Assembly (NCBI GenBank): GCA_963813555.1
Contig: CAWEZX010000008.1
Location: 372,001 to 436,000, forward strand
Length of the DNA: 64,000 nucleotides
Reading direction: 5' to 3'
From: Roseiarcus sp963813555
GTDB lineage: Bacteria > Pseudomonadota > Alphaproteobacteria > Rhizobiales > Beijerinckiaceae
Positions 37,689 to 47,142 of this stretch are shown one piece after another. Position 1 is the stretch's first letter. Each line of letters opens with the position of its first letter. The notes under the pieces are model-generated. The model had not been told where the DNA came from and ran no database searches. It saw only the letters and a list, made by a program, of their open reading frames with translations. A program made the translations under genes and the position numbers.

Positions 37689-39234
37689 TCAAACGACGAC
37701 CTCGATAACACGTGGGCCATTCTGCTTCATTGCGCTCGCGAACTGGGCCGCGAATTCTTCAACTGACGTTGCTCGGCTCGCCTCGACGCCCATGCCGGAA
37801 GCAAGTTTGACCCAATCAAGTTCAGGATCGTGCAGATCGAGCATCGAAAAGACTTTGGGTCCTGGATCGCCAGCTCCGACGCGCGCGAGTTCGATATTGA
37901 GAATCGCATAAGAGCGGTTAGCGAAGATCAACGTCGTCACATCGAGCAATTCCCGCGCCTGCGTCCACAGCGCCTGCAGCGTGTACATCGCCGCTACCGT
38001 CGCCCTCGAGACAAACAATTTTCCTGTCGGGACAGGCGATCGCGGCGCCGGTGGCGACTGGAATGCCTTGTCCGATCGCGCCACCAGCCAGTGCAAGATG
38101 ATCATGAGGCTCGATATTGGCCGCAAATTGATGAACGCCGCCGCCCGCCGTCGCGCCTTCGTCGGAAATGATGGCGCCGTTCGGCAGATAACGCGCGATG
38201 ACCTGCCCGGCCGTGAGCGGATTGAGCGGTCCGTTCGGAATATCGGGTTTCATGGCGACGCCGACATGCAGCGGTTGTTTCGGCGCCCTGACCGCGTCGG
38301 CGAGGGCTTCCAACGCGAGTGCGCCATCCTCGTTAGGGTGGGCGAGATAATGAATTTTGCAATCCTCAGGGGTACACCAGGACGGCTTGTTCGGATAGGC
38401 GAAGAAGCTCACCGGAGGGCTTGCGCCGACCAAGATCAGTTGCTCGGTCCCTTTCATGAATTCGACGATCTGCTCGGCGAAATAGGGAATCCGCTCCACC
38501 TCGACACGCCCGGCGCCGCGCTGGCAACGCGGGGCGAACGTGTCGCACGCGATCCGAGCGCCGGTCGCCGCCGCGATACGGCCGGCGGCGTTGAGTCCGC
38601 GTTCCTTGAGCGCGACTCCACGGATCAGGATCATCGTTTTCCTGCCCGATCTCAGCGCACTGGCGACTTGGTCAATCGCCTCGGCGGCCACGATCACCGC
38701 CGTTGGTTTCGGTAAGGCGGGCGCAGGGCGGTCGGCCTCCAGCCACGCCGTGTCGGCAGGCAGGATCAACGTCGCGATCTGTCCCGGATATTGCAGCGCC
38801 GCCTGCACGGCGCGCGCCCCGTCTGTGGCGACAGTCCGGGCGCTCGCCGACGAATACAGCCAACCGGAGACCGGCCGGGCAAAACCATGAACGTCCGACG
38901 CCAGCGGGGCGTCGTACTGTGCGTGGTACGTCGCGTGATCACCGACGATATTGACGACCGGTGTCCCCGCGCGGCGGGCGTTGTGAAGATTGGCGAGGCC
39001 GTTCGCCAGCCCCGGTCCCAGATGCAGCAAGGTAGCGGCGGGCTTCTCCGCCATGCGGCCGTAACCATCGGCCATCCCGGTCACCCCACCTTCGAAGAGA
39101 CCAAGCACGGCCCGCATGCCTTCGACTCTGTCGAGGGCCGCCACAAAATGCATTTCCGATGTGCCGGGATTGCCGAAGCAGACATCGACGCCCGATCCGA
39201 CAAGCGTTCGCAAAAGGCTTTCTGCGCCGTTCAT
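37689..39234 (-). CDS. Thiamine-diphosphate enzyme, benzoylformate decarboxylase/acetolactate synthase-like, one frame shift
   Basis: Combined length about 515 residues. The N-terminal PYR domain starts MNGAESLLRTLVGSGVDVCF, with GNPGTSEMHF and its conserved Glu. The PP domain has GAIGQGIPVATGAAI and the cofactor motif GDGS...N. At 37989-37993 one extra base breaks the frame within that motif; the second frame continues AMYTLQALWTQARELLDVTT and FANRSYAILN, completing GDG-X-N. A neighbouring mandelate racemase fragment makes a mandelate/benzoylformate role tempting but unproven. The gene is bracketed by the 154-bp direct repeats. Confidence 0.8.
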
Positions 39235-39439
39235 CCCGGTTCCTTGTCAGTGCTGTTTAGCCGCTAGGCTCGACGCTGATTCACCTACGGGTTCCTTGGC
39301 GCGTTGGGGTTCGATGTGAAGCAAAACTCAACGCCGCAAATTGACTAACGTCCGCGCTATGGATTTAGCACACCGGTAAGCAACTATAGACGGAAACGCC
39401 GCGGGCGCGCTCGAGCGCACTCGGGTTGCTATAACGGCC

Positions 39440-39591
39440 GGACGGCGTCACGGCGATCATCCGGCCGTTCATAGGCCTTGAACCGAAGCGCCAAGGCGCG
39501 TGGATCGCTCAAATTTGCTGCTTGGGAGTTTGCGTGCAGAACTGAGGGCGTCAAGGTTCAAAGCGGCCAAGTCGAGGGTCTGAATTGGCCA
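39440..39591. repeat. Direct repeat, copy B
   Basis: Diverged copy of 37464-37617. It still holds the complement of the ligase start (ATG plus about nine codons) but no ligase gene follows. The rest of 39235-39606 contains no gene. Confidence 0.75.
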
Positions 39592-39606
39592 AATGTGGTC
39601 GGCCCG

Positions 39607-39990
39607 CTAGCTCCTCGTGCTCTCGGAGAGGCTATCACGAGATCCATTCGCTTCCCGCCGAAAATCGTTAGGCGCTTTCTCAGTCCAACGCCGAAACGCG
39701 TGCCGGAAGTTCGCCGCGTCGCTGAACCCGAGCGCGAACGCGATGTCTTCGTTCGTCATCTCGGTGCCTTTCAAATATCGCAACGCGAGATAAGCCCTGA
39801 GTTCGTCCGATAATCGCCGAAACGTGGTGTTTTGCAGTCGCAGTTGACGCCGCAGCGTGCGTGGCGGCGTCTTAAGGTGTTTGGCGACGTCGTCGAACGT
39901 CGGTCGATTCGCCAGGTCCCGCAACAGGACCTTGCGAAGCTTTCCGGCCACACCGGTGCGCAAAGCCAGATCTTCAAGAAGGTCGTCACA
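39607..39990 (-). pseudogene. C-terminal fragment of an AraC-family regulator
   Basis: About 118 residues holding the two helix-turn-helix units of an AraC/XylS DNA-binding domain: RPTFDDVAKHLKTPPRTLRRQL and EDIAFALGFSDAANFRHAFRRW. The N-terminal effector-binding domain (about 220 residues) is missing, cut at about 39990 where the mandelate racemase fragment begins on the other strand. In this family the N-terminal part normally gives effector control, so the fragment is unlikely to function as a regulator. Confidence 0.75.
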
Positions 39991-40004
39991 AAGCGCGACG
40001 ATCG

Positions 40005-40577
40005 CTGGGCCGCGACAGCGTCAAGGACGACTTGAATGCCATTGCAGAAGTGCGCCGAGCAGTCGGCGACGACATCATCCTGATGAGCGACTTCAACCAA
40101 GGCCTATCGTTCAACGGTGCGTTGGGCCGGCTACATCAGCTCGACGATCAAGGGCTGGAATGGTTCGAAGAGCCCATCGTGTTCGATGACTTCGCGGGTT
40201 CTGCGCGGCTCGCGAATGAGCTGAAGACCCCATTGCAGATTGTCGAAAACATCTATGGCCCGCGGCATTTCCTCCAGGCGGGCGCGGCGGATCGCTACAT
40301 GCCCGACTTGGAACGGATCGGGGGCGTCACGGGCTGGCTGCGATCCGCGGCGATCGCAGGCGCTGCGGGCCTATCCATCTCGACGCATCTTTATCCGGAA
40401 TTCTCTGCCCATCTGATGCGCGCCACGGAAACCGCGGACTGGCTGGAATGGCGGGATTGGGGTGTTCCGTTCCTGGCGGAGCCGTTCGAGATCCGCGACA
40501 GCGCGATTCATATCCCAGACCGGCCAAGCGCAGGCATCACATGGGACGAGGCCGCCCTGAAAAGGTTCGCGATCTAG
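40005..40577 (+). pseudogene. C-terminal fragment of a mandelate racemase/muconate-lactonising enzyme
   Basis: About 190 residues. SVKDDLNAIAEVRRAVGDD, LMSDFNQGL with a metal-ligand Asp, WFEEPIVFDDF with the metal Glu, and ISTHLYPEFSAHLM with the catalytic His are all from the enolase-superfamily barrel. The N-terminal capping domain and the first barrel strands, including the catalytic KxK, are absent. The 5' break is against the AraC fragment; the 3' end abuts IS200 copy 2. Likely non-functional. Confidence 0.8.
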
Positions 40578-40581
40578 AGGT

Positions 40582-41238
40582 AAGTATCCCCCGGCAAAGC
40601 CGGGGGCTTTAGGATTTGAACCGCTCAAAGCGGTAGGAGGGTCGCTGACGCGGCCCTTGATGTTTGGAGCCGCCTAAAGGCGGCTTTTTCAGCGCCAGAG
40701 GTTCATTTGTTCGAGCCTCTGATCTTCCTTCTCTTGGTTGCGGATGTAAGCCCGGATGGCCTCCTCGTCACGGCCGACCGTATTGACGAAGAACCCCCGC
40801 GCCCAGAAGTGCTGCCCCACGAAGTTGCGCTTGCGCTCCCCATATACCCGGGCCAGGTGGATCGCGCTCTTGCCCTTGATGTACCCGACCACCTGCGACA
40901 CTGCGTATTTCGGCGGAATCGACAACGCATGTGCACGTGATCGGGCATCAGATGCCCTTCCTCGACCCTCGCTTCCTTCTGAAGCGCAAGCTTGCGCAAA
41001 ACTTCGCCCAAGTGTCGTCGCAGCTCCAGATACAGCACCTTGCGCCGACATTTGGGAATGAACACCACATGATATTTGCAGGTCCATGTCGTGTGGCTTA
41101 GGCTCTCGTAGTCGTCCATCGGTGGAGTTCCTTTCGTGTGAGTGGCTGCTCACGTTGGAACTTCACCGGTGGACCGCCGGAAACGTCAAACCTCTACTGC
41201 CACCCCGGCAGAGCCGGGGGGTCTCCCGCTTACGCTAG
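40582..41238 (-). mobile_element. IS200/IS605-family element, copy 2
   Basis: Near-identical to 30259-30917 and in the same orientation about 10.32 kb away, with only a handful of differences in 657 bases. It carries the same end hairpins. Its tnpA is frameshifted, so mobility would depend on copy 1. Confidence 0.85.
40689..41119 (-). pseudogene. IS200-like tnpA with a one-base deletion
   Basis: Identical in sequence to the intact copy at 30367-30798 except for a few changes. Near 40926 the run ACAACAGC is shortened to ACAACGC with one base lost, shifting the frame just after the HUH histidines and before the catalytic tyrosine. The 3' half is still readable in the shifted frame with the Tyr motif AYIRNQEKED. 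Confidence 0.9.
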
Positions 41239-42905
41239 CGCCTGTCCAAAATTTTTTGGTCGGATTCGGATTGCGTGGGCGATGGGCGGGTCGTTTGCGC
41301 CGCCATTTCGGTTGGCGCGGCGGTTGCGGTGAGTGATTGAGCTGCGAAGAGCCGAAAATCGGAATGAGGGGTCGATCCGGAGATCAGCCGGATTGGCAAG
41401 GCCTCGGCGGACGGAGAGAGTCAGGTGGGCATGAGGCGGGCGAAGAGGGCGAGGTTGTAAGCGACAACCGAGGACCAGACGTATGCCGTGAAGTGGTTGA
41501 GCCCGCGCCAGACGCAGCGCGCCAGGCCATAGGCGCGCTTCAAACACGAGATGTCCGATTCGATGCCGGCTCGGAAGTTGCGCAGCTTGCGGTAGACCCA
41601 GTCGCTCTTGACCATGTCCTTGATGCGCAGGCCGGCCTTCTTGTGGAAGGCCACGTCGCGGACGCCGAGGGCCTTCGCCTGGCTGAGATTGTCGCGGCTG
41701 GCGAAACCGCCGTCGGCGGCGGCCTGTCTGGGCGCCTCGCCGTAGAAGGCGACGTGGCGCTTCAGCATAGGCAAGAACCGTTCGCTATCCGCCGGATTGC
41801 CGGCCTCGATCACCAGATCGAGGATCAAGCCGCTGCGGCCGGTGATCAGGTTGAGCTTGTGACCGTATTGAACCTCGCGCCCGCCTTTGACGATGATGTC
41901 GGCGTGCGGCTCGAACAGGCTGACGATCTTCTCGTTGGCGGCGACCGTCTCGCCGCCAAGAACGCGACGCTCGGTCTGGGCGATGATCCGCTCGATCAGC
42001 GGACGATAGTGACGGAACTCGGCTTGCCACGGCGCCCCCGTCACCGGGTCCGGCGTCTGCGACAACTGCGCCGCGGCCTGATCGACATAGGCCAAGGTCG
42101 CGCGGGTCAGCTTAATCAGCTCACGGTAATGCTGGACCCGGCTCGGTCGAACGCGGGCGTACTCGATCGTGCGCGCCCGCCTTTTCGCCGCGCGCCGATG
42201 ATCGCGCCATACGAGACGGTCTCCGATCAGGGCATCGGCCGTCCTCAACAGCCGCGCCATCACGCGCACCGCATCCCAGAGAAGACTGCTGTCGCTCGGG
42301 TCATGCAGCAGCGCAGCGGTGACCGTGCTGTCCAGCCGGACGACCTTGCCGGTTTCGACTTTCGCCTGACGCGCGCTGGCCAGCAGGATGCGATTGATCG
42401 CTTCCCACGTCTCGGCCCGGATGGCGCTGGTCGTCTTCTGCAGCACCGACTTCTTCGGCGTCCACGACAGCGGCAGCCGGGCGAAGGCGCGAAACGAGGC
42501 GGAGTCTTCAAGGTGAAACGCCAGCTCCTCATAGCTCAGCTGGCGATGTTGCTTGAGAAGCCCGCAGCGCAAGACCGACTCGGCCGGCAGACCCTGTCGC
42601 CCGGTCTCCTTAACGTCATGCCGGCGCAGATCCTCCGCCACCAGCCCGATGAGCTCACGATGCTCGTCCAGCCACTGCGACATCGCCTTCAGCTCGCGGC
42701 CGATCTCGTGATCGGCGAAGAGATCGAATATGCTGGCCTGGACGGTGCGTTGCTGACGCATTGTCGGGCTCCGGCGGTGGCGGTTTCGCCTTTGGAATCA
42801 GTGGCTTGATCCCAAAGCTTATCCGAAACCGCCGCGCCAAGCACTCGCCAAAACAGCGATTCCTTAAATAATTTCAACGGATTGCCGTTTATGGGCGGAC
42901 ACTAG
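41235..42905 (-). mobile_element. ISNCY-family element
   Basis: Contains one intact transposase gene. CTAG tetranucleotides lie at both candidate edges (41235-41238 and 42902-42905), the first being also the end of IS200 copy 2. I found no convincing long terminal inverted repeat beyond a shared TGTCC, so the boundaries are tentative. Confidence 0.5.
41421..42761 (-). CDS. ISNCY-family transposase
   Basis: 446 residues with the diagnostic start QQRTVQASIFDLFADHEIG and LKAMSQWLDEHREL. DDE-type catalytic segments: VRLDSTVTAALLHDPSDSSL with the first Asp, AAADGGFASRDNL with the second, and GIESDISCLKRAYGL with the Glu. The frame is uninterrupted, so it may be active. It lies directly next to IS200 copy 2 at the head of the transposon stack. 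Confidence 0.85.
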   Translation of the reverse strand: MRQQRTVQASIFDLFADHEIGRELKAMSQWLDEHRELIGLVAEDLRRHDVKETGRQGLPAESVLRCGLLKQHRQLSYEELAFHLEDSASFRAFARLPLSWTPKKSVLQKTTSAIRAETWEAINRILLASARQAKVETGKVVRLDSTVTAALLHDPSDSSLLWDAVRVMARLLRTADALIGDRLVWRDHRRAAKRRARTIEYARVRPSRVQHYRELIKLTRATLAYVDQAAAQLSQTPDPVTGAPWQAEFRHYRPLIERIIAQTERRVLGGETVAANEKIVSLFEPHADIIVKGGREVQYGHKLNLITGRSGLILDLVIEAGNPADSERFLPMLKRHVAFYGEAPRQAAADGGFASRDNLSQAKALGVRDVAFHKKAGLRIKDMVKSDWVYRKLRNFRAGIESDISCLKRAYGLARCVWRGLNHFTAYVWSSVVAYNLALFARLMPT

Positions 42906-42971
42906 TCTAGGCTTGCGACCAGCAATCCCCAAAGCCGTCGAAAGCGGGAGGCTCTAGGGCGTGTCCTCATT

Positions 42972-43824
42972 TAAGCCAAGCGAGGGCACAGGCGAGATGG
43001 ATAGCTGCGAGGAAATTCCGCGCGGTCTTCTCGTATCGGGTGGCGATGGCTCGGAATTGTTTGAGAGCATTGAAGAAACGCTCGACGAGGTTACGTTCGG
43101 CCTAGCAGGCTGTTGAAAAACTCATTTCCGCCGCAGTTCGATTCTGTTTCGGACTCCCTTGGATTCCGTTGTGTTCCCGGTTTCGACCGTGCGCGGCGGA
43201 CTTTTTCAACAGCCTGCTAGAGGCTGAAGTTGCATCGGCGGGGGGATTTGCGGTTGACCTTGGGCGGGATCACGGGTTCGATGCGGCGCACGGTCAGAGC
43301 ATCGATGAAGCCGTCGGCGTCATAGCCCTTGTCGGCGATGAGGGCCTGCGGTTCGACTTCGGCCAGCAGCGCGACGGCCTGGGCGATGGCGTGGACTTGT
43401 CCGCCGGTCAGGCAGATCGCCAGCGGATTGCCGAGCGCATCAACGATCGCGTGGATCTTGGTCGTCAATCCGCCCCGCGATCGCCCGATCGCTTCTTCGC
43501 CGCCGTTTTTTTGGGCGCGCCCGCGCTATGCTGATGCGCGCGCACGATCGTGGCGTCGATCATCGCGTATTCGTTGTCCGGCTGGTCCGCCAAGGCTTTG
43601 AAGAGATTCTCCCAAACCCCTTTCTTCGCCCACCGCGAAAACCGGGTATGGACGTTCTTCCATCCTCCGAACCGTTCGGGAAGATCACGCCACGGCGCAC
43701 CGCAGCGAAACTTCCAGATCACCGCCTCGACAAAAAGCCGATCGCCCAGTTCGCTGTTGCGTCCGACACTGCCCGAGCGACCGGGGAGCAGCCCCTCAAT
43801 CCGCGCGAACTGATCATCGCGCAA
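42972..43824 (-). pseudogene. IS5-family transposase, interrupted by a MITE
   Basis: First frame from 43824: FARIEGLLPGRSGSVGR, FRCGAPWRDLPERFG and DATIVRAHQH. It ends in a Lys-rich slippery stretch containing a run of seven A residues, the usual site of programmed frameshifting in IS427-group elements. Second frame: TTKIHAIVDALGNPLAI and ALIADKGYDADGFIDAL up to 43221, where the MITE intervenes. Past the MITE the true C-terminus is still legible (RNLVERFFNALKQFRAIATR, ending ALAWLK with a stop near 42972). The insertion puts a stop codon in the frame, so this copy is inactive. Confidence 0.85.
43102..43220. mobile_element. 119-bp MITE with 19-bp perfect terminal inverted repeats
   Basis: CTAGCAGGCTGTTGAAAAA at 43102-43120 is the exact complement of 43202-43220. 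There is no coding capacity inside. It lies within the IS5 transposase gene. The outermost CTAG may be target duplication rather than element. Confidence 0.85.
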
Positions 43825-43930
43825 AGCATAACCGCCGCATCGAAAGCCTCCAAAATCGAAGCCTCCCCATGAATCACGCTTTCAATGATTCGCGAATCCC
43901 TTGGCCATCCCTATTTGAGGACACGCCCTA

Positions 43931-45347
43931 GCACTACTTTGGCAGATTCATTCGAGCGCTCTACGGAGGGTTCGCTTGCAGTGGGGGCATCGATAGGGCG
44001 GCGCGCGGGCGAGGCTTGCGATCACGGCTCGCCGGATTGCTGGCAACGTCGGCTGCGGCGGCCCCCGTAGGATTCTTTCTTCCCCGCTCGCTTCGGCGAG
44101 GCGGCGGGTTTGCAGATAGGCGTAAGCGATCATCGTCATCAACCCATGACGATGGAGGCCATGCCAGGAGCGGCCTTCGAAGTGGTCGAGGCCCAGTTCT
44201 TCCTTGAGCTGCTGATGGGCCTGTTCGCAGACCCATCGCGCCTTGATCGCGGCGGCGAGCGTCTTGATGTTGGCGTCAGCGGGCAGATTCGAAAGGTAGT
44301 ATTTGCGCTCGCCAGAGGCGCGTCGCTCGCCAACCAGCCACGCCTCTTCGCCGGGCATGTGCTGCGCGCCCTTGTCGTGGATGCGCTGCTCCGGACCATC
44401 GGCGATCCGTACGCGAACGGCGGCGAAGGAAGCCGCCAAGGGTCCTTTGGTTCCCTTGCGCCAACTGACGAGCCGCCACTTCGCCCTGGCGAGCACGTCT
44501 TCCGCCGGCGCCGAGAGCTGATCGGGGATAGGACGCTTGCGCGGGCGCCCGCGTCCGGCGATCGGAAATGTGAGCTTGACGTCGCTTGGATAGACCTTCT
44601 GCTGTTTCGGGATCCCGACCGCCCACTTCAGGCCCCGCGCATCCAGCCCCTGACGGAACGGCGCGGACAGACCATATCCTGCGTCAGCCAGAACCATCGC
44701 GAAGCGCACGCCCGCGGCCCGGACGCGGTCGATCTCGGCGAGCGCGATCTCCGGCTTCGTGCGCGCGACGCGACGGTCCTCGGGCACGCGGGTCTTCGTC
44801 ATCCGCTCGGCGTCGCCGGTCCAGCTTTCCGGCAGGAACAGGCGCAGGCCGATCATCACCGGAACCTCGTCCCGCGCCAGCGTCAGCGACACCAGCGTCT
44901 GGCAATTGGCGGTCTTGCCGAGCGCCGAGGCGTATTGCGGCGCCACGCCGACCGACTTCGATCCTTTCTTCGGCAACGCGGTGTCGTCGACGACCAGCAT
45001 CGCATTGGCTCCGCCAATCAGCTTGTCCGCCTGGACAGCGAGTTCCTCCTCCAGCGGAGCCTCGCCCCAGACCGCGCTCGAAATGAAGTGATGCAACTGG
45101 TCGTAGTCGCCCGGCGCCAGACGCGCCGCCATCGGCTCGACGCTCTTTCGGTCCCCTGGCCCGATTAGGCCTTCCACATAAAGCGGGAACATCCGTCTGC
45201 GCGCCTTATGCCCAAGCCGGGCAACAAACGGCGCAAGCCATCGCTCCAGATCTCCATTCCAGCCCGCCACGCCGTCGCCTCCGCAAAATCGCGAAGCCGA
45301 CGATCGGGCGAAATTCCTTACAAACTCTCAATCTGCCAAAGTAGTGC
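43931..45347 (-). mobile_element. IS701-family element
   Basis: 16-bp perfect terminal inverted repeats: GCACTACTTTGGCAGA at 43931-43946 and its complement at 45332-45347. CTAG flanks both ends (43928-43931 and 45347-45350), consistent with the 4-bp YTAR target duplication of IS701. The left CTAG is also the right end of the IS5 element. Confidence 0.9.
43948..45270 (-). CDS. IS701-family transposase
   Basis: 440 residues, uninterrupted. DDE-type segments: AMLVVDDTALPKKGSKSVGV with the first Asp, FAMVLADAGYG with the second, and CEQAHQQLKEELGLDHFEGR with the Glu. Typical IS701 features include the N-terminal RLAPGDYDQLHHFI and RSWHGLHRH near the C-terminus. It fills nearly the whole element and may be active. 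The next gene downstream in plus orientation starts four bases past the right-hand CTAG. Confidence 0.9.
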   Translation of the reverse strand: MAGWNGDLERWLAPFVARLGHKARRRMFPLYVEGLIGPGDRKSVEPMAARLAPGDYDQLHHFISSAVWGEAPLEEELAVQADKLIGGANAMLVVDDTALPKKGSKSVGVAPQYASALGKTANCQTLVSLTLARDEVPVMIGLRLFLPESWTGDAERMTKTRVPEDRRVARTKPEIALAEIDRVRAAGVRFAMVLADAGYGLSAPFRQGLDARGLKWAVGIPKQQKVYPSDVKLTFPIAGRGRPRKRPIPDQLSAPAEDVLARAKWRLVSWRKGTKGPLAASFAAVRVRIADGPEQRIHDKGAQHMPGEEAWLVGERRASGERKYYLSNLPADANIKTLAAAIKARWVCEQAHQQLKEELGLDHFEGRSWHGLHRHGLMTMIAYAYLQTRRLAEASGEERILRGPPQPTLPAIRRAVIASLARAPPYRCPHCKRTLRRALE

Positions 45348-45350
45348 TAG

Positions 45351-46755
45351 ATGTCGACTGAGGAAAAGATGCAGACCGTGAGCGTGGCTAACTACATCGT
45401 CCAGCGCATTGCCGACGAGGGTGTCGCGCATTGCTTCGGTGTCGCTGGCGACTATTTGTTCCCGATGTGCAACGCAATCGAGCGCAACCCAATAGTCAAA
45501 TGGATCGGTTGTGCAAACGTGCTCGGCTCTCATCAATCCGGACAACTGTGCAATCGAGATGGAGCGTGTGATCGTAGAGGCGCGACGCAACAATCAGCCC
45601 GCTTATATCGTCGTACCATCTGACTACGCCTTGGCGCCGGTCACGCCAGTTGAAGTGCGTCCTTTGACGCTCAGGTCGAACGAGGCCGCGCTAAAAAAGG
45701 CGGTCGCCGGCATCAACGAGCGGCTCAAGGGTGCGAAGTCTGTTGTTGCTTTGCCGGCCTTCACAATTGCGCGCCTTGGGCTGCAAAAGCGGTTGCGAGA
45801 CGCCATCGAAGCGCTGGGTTGCCCGTTTGTGACCACATCGATGGAAAAATGCATCATCGGCGAGAGCCATCCGCAATTCGCAGGCCTTTATGCGGGCGCG
45901 GCGTCGGCACAAAACACGCGCGCGATCGTCGAAGGCGCCGATCTCGTGCTTGATCTCGGCGGCGTCAATCTCAACGATATCACTACTGCTTCGTATTCGG
46001 CGCAACTCGACCCGGCACGGTTCATCACCATTGGTCTCAATGACGTCCGGATCGGCGAGAAAGTGATAGGCGGCGTCCGCCTTGCCGACATGCTCATCGA
46101 ACTCGGGAAGCTGAAACGAAACACCCCGCCGCGTCAAACTGTCGAAGACGCCCCGCCCATTGCCGGCAAGCCATCGGATAAGATCACGACGGATACGCTC
46201 TATCCACGTTACGCCGCCTTCATCCGGGGTGGAGATACGGTTGTTCTTGAAACGGGCATCATGCCCATGCCGCTTGCCGATGGAGTGCGGGTTGAAGCCC
46301 AGGTCTTGTGGGGATCGATCGGCTGGACGACGGCTGCGGCCTTTGGCGTTGCGCTCGCCGATCCGAGCCGACGCACTGTCTTGATCACCGGGGAAGGCTC
46401 CCACCAATTGACGGCCAACGAGATCGGCAACATGGGCAGGTTCGCCGCCAATATCATTGTCTTTGTCCTCAACAACGAGGGTTATCTCATCGAGCGAGCC
46501 TTGGAAGAAAATCCGGACTGGTCCTACAACGATCTGGCGCCCTGGCAATACGCGGAATTGCCGCGCGCGCTCGGATGCGCCGATTGGTTTACCGCTCGGG
46601 CAGCGACGCTAGGCGAACTCGACGCCGCCATGAACATCGCCCGTGACAGCAAATCGGGCGTCTATATAGAGGTCATTGGCGGACGATTGGACATGCCGCC
46701 CATCCTCGCATTCGCTCATGGCCGGCTGGAAAACATGTACGGCGCCGCGCCCTGA
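45351..46755 (+). pseudogene. 2-keto-acid (pyruvate/indolepyruvate-type) decarboxylase with an internal deletion
   Basis: The first 54 residues (VANYIVQRIADEGVAHCFGVAGDYLFPMC, quoted here as VANYIVQRIADEGVAHCFG and DYLFPMC) are the start of the thiamine-diphosphate PYR domain. At about 45512 the frame changes and roughly 80-100 residues are missing. Reading resumes with LINPDNCAIEMERVIVEA and continues to a normal end, including the cofactor motif GEGSHQL...NNEGYLIE. Total about 470 residues against 550-570 in the family. The deletion removes part of the active site. The 5' end lies immediately after the IS701 insertion, so its promoter is also gone. Confidence 0.8.
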
Positions 46756-47142
46756 CGCCGCCCAGCCCTTGAAGTGTCGGCCCCAAGTTTGTTGAGCTGC
46801 AGTCAAGGCTACATCGAGCGCTGTGCATTCCGTTTGGAAAATTGGGACCGCTCGATGTGGCGCCAACGTCAAAAGGCGCACCGTTCCACTTGCGGGTCGC
46901 CGCTTCCCAGGCCGCGTTCCCCGCGTTGGGAAGCTCACAACCTGCGGCGAAAAGCTTCGTGCGCAAAGATGTTGGTTTATCATCCAAACTTGGCGTCACG
47001 TCTGCCGCTCCTTTATTGGTGCCCTCGAGCGCTTCGTTCGCGCTGAAAGTCCGGCCACCCCAACCTCAACCAGCTTGAGCGCCGGCACGCCGATCAGCGG
47101 CGCAAGCTTCTGCTGGAGGGCGACGATTTGCTCGAGCTGGCG
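46756..47142. other. Gene-free spacer
   Basis: About 390 bases without a supportable gene. Open frames on both strands lack conserved features. The stretch next to the SDR remnant does not encode the expected SDR N-terminus. Confidence 0.45.

Larger units (their letters stand above)
42954..43931 (-). mobile_element. IS5-family (IS427-group) element with a nested MITE
   Basis: Terminal inverted repeats CTAGGGCGTGTCCTCA: the left copy starts at 42954 and the right copy ends at 43931 (TGAGGACACGCCCTAG). CTAG is at both ends. The transposase is split over two frames, as is normal for the group, and its C-terminal part is interrupted by the 119-bp element at 43102-43220. Confidence 0.85.

Noticed and set aside
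37689..40577. A functional mandelate catabolic operon (racemase plus benzoylformate decarboxylase)
   Set aside because: The racemase lacks its N-terminal half and catalytic lysines, and no mandelate dehydrogenase is present.
41337..42809. A 490-residue plus-strand frame over the ISNCY transposase
   Set aside because: Antisense to an intact transposase; no conserved residues.
43465..43520. IS5 frame break as evidence of decay
   Set aside because: Two-frame transposases with a slippery A run are normal in the IS427 group; the real lesion is the MITE insertion.
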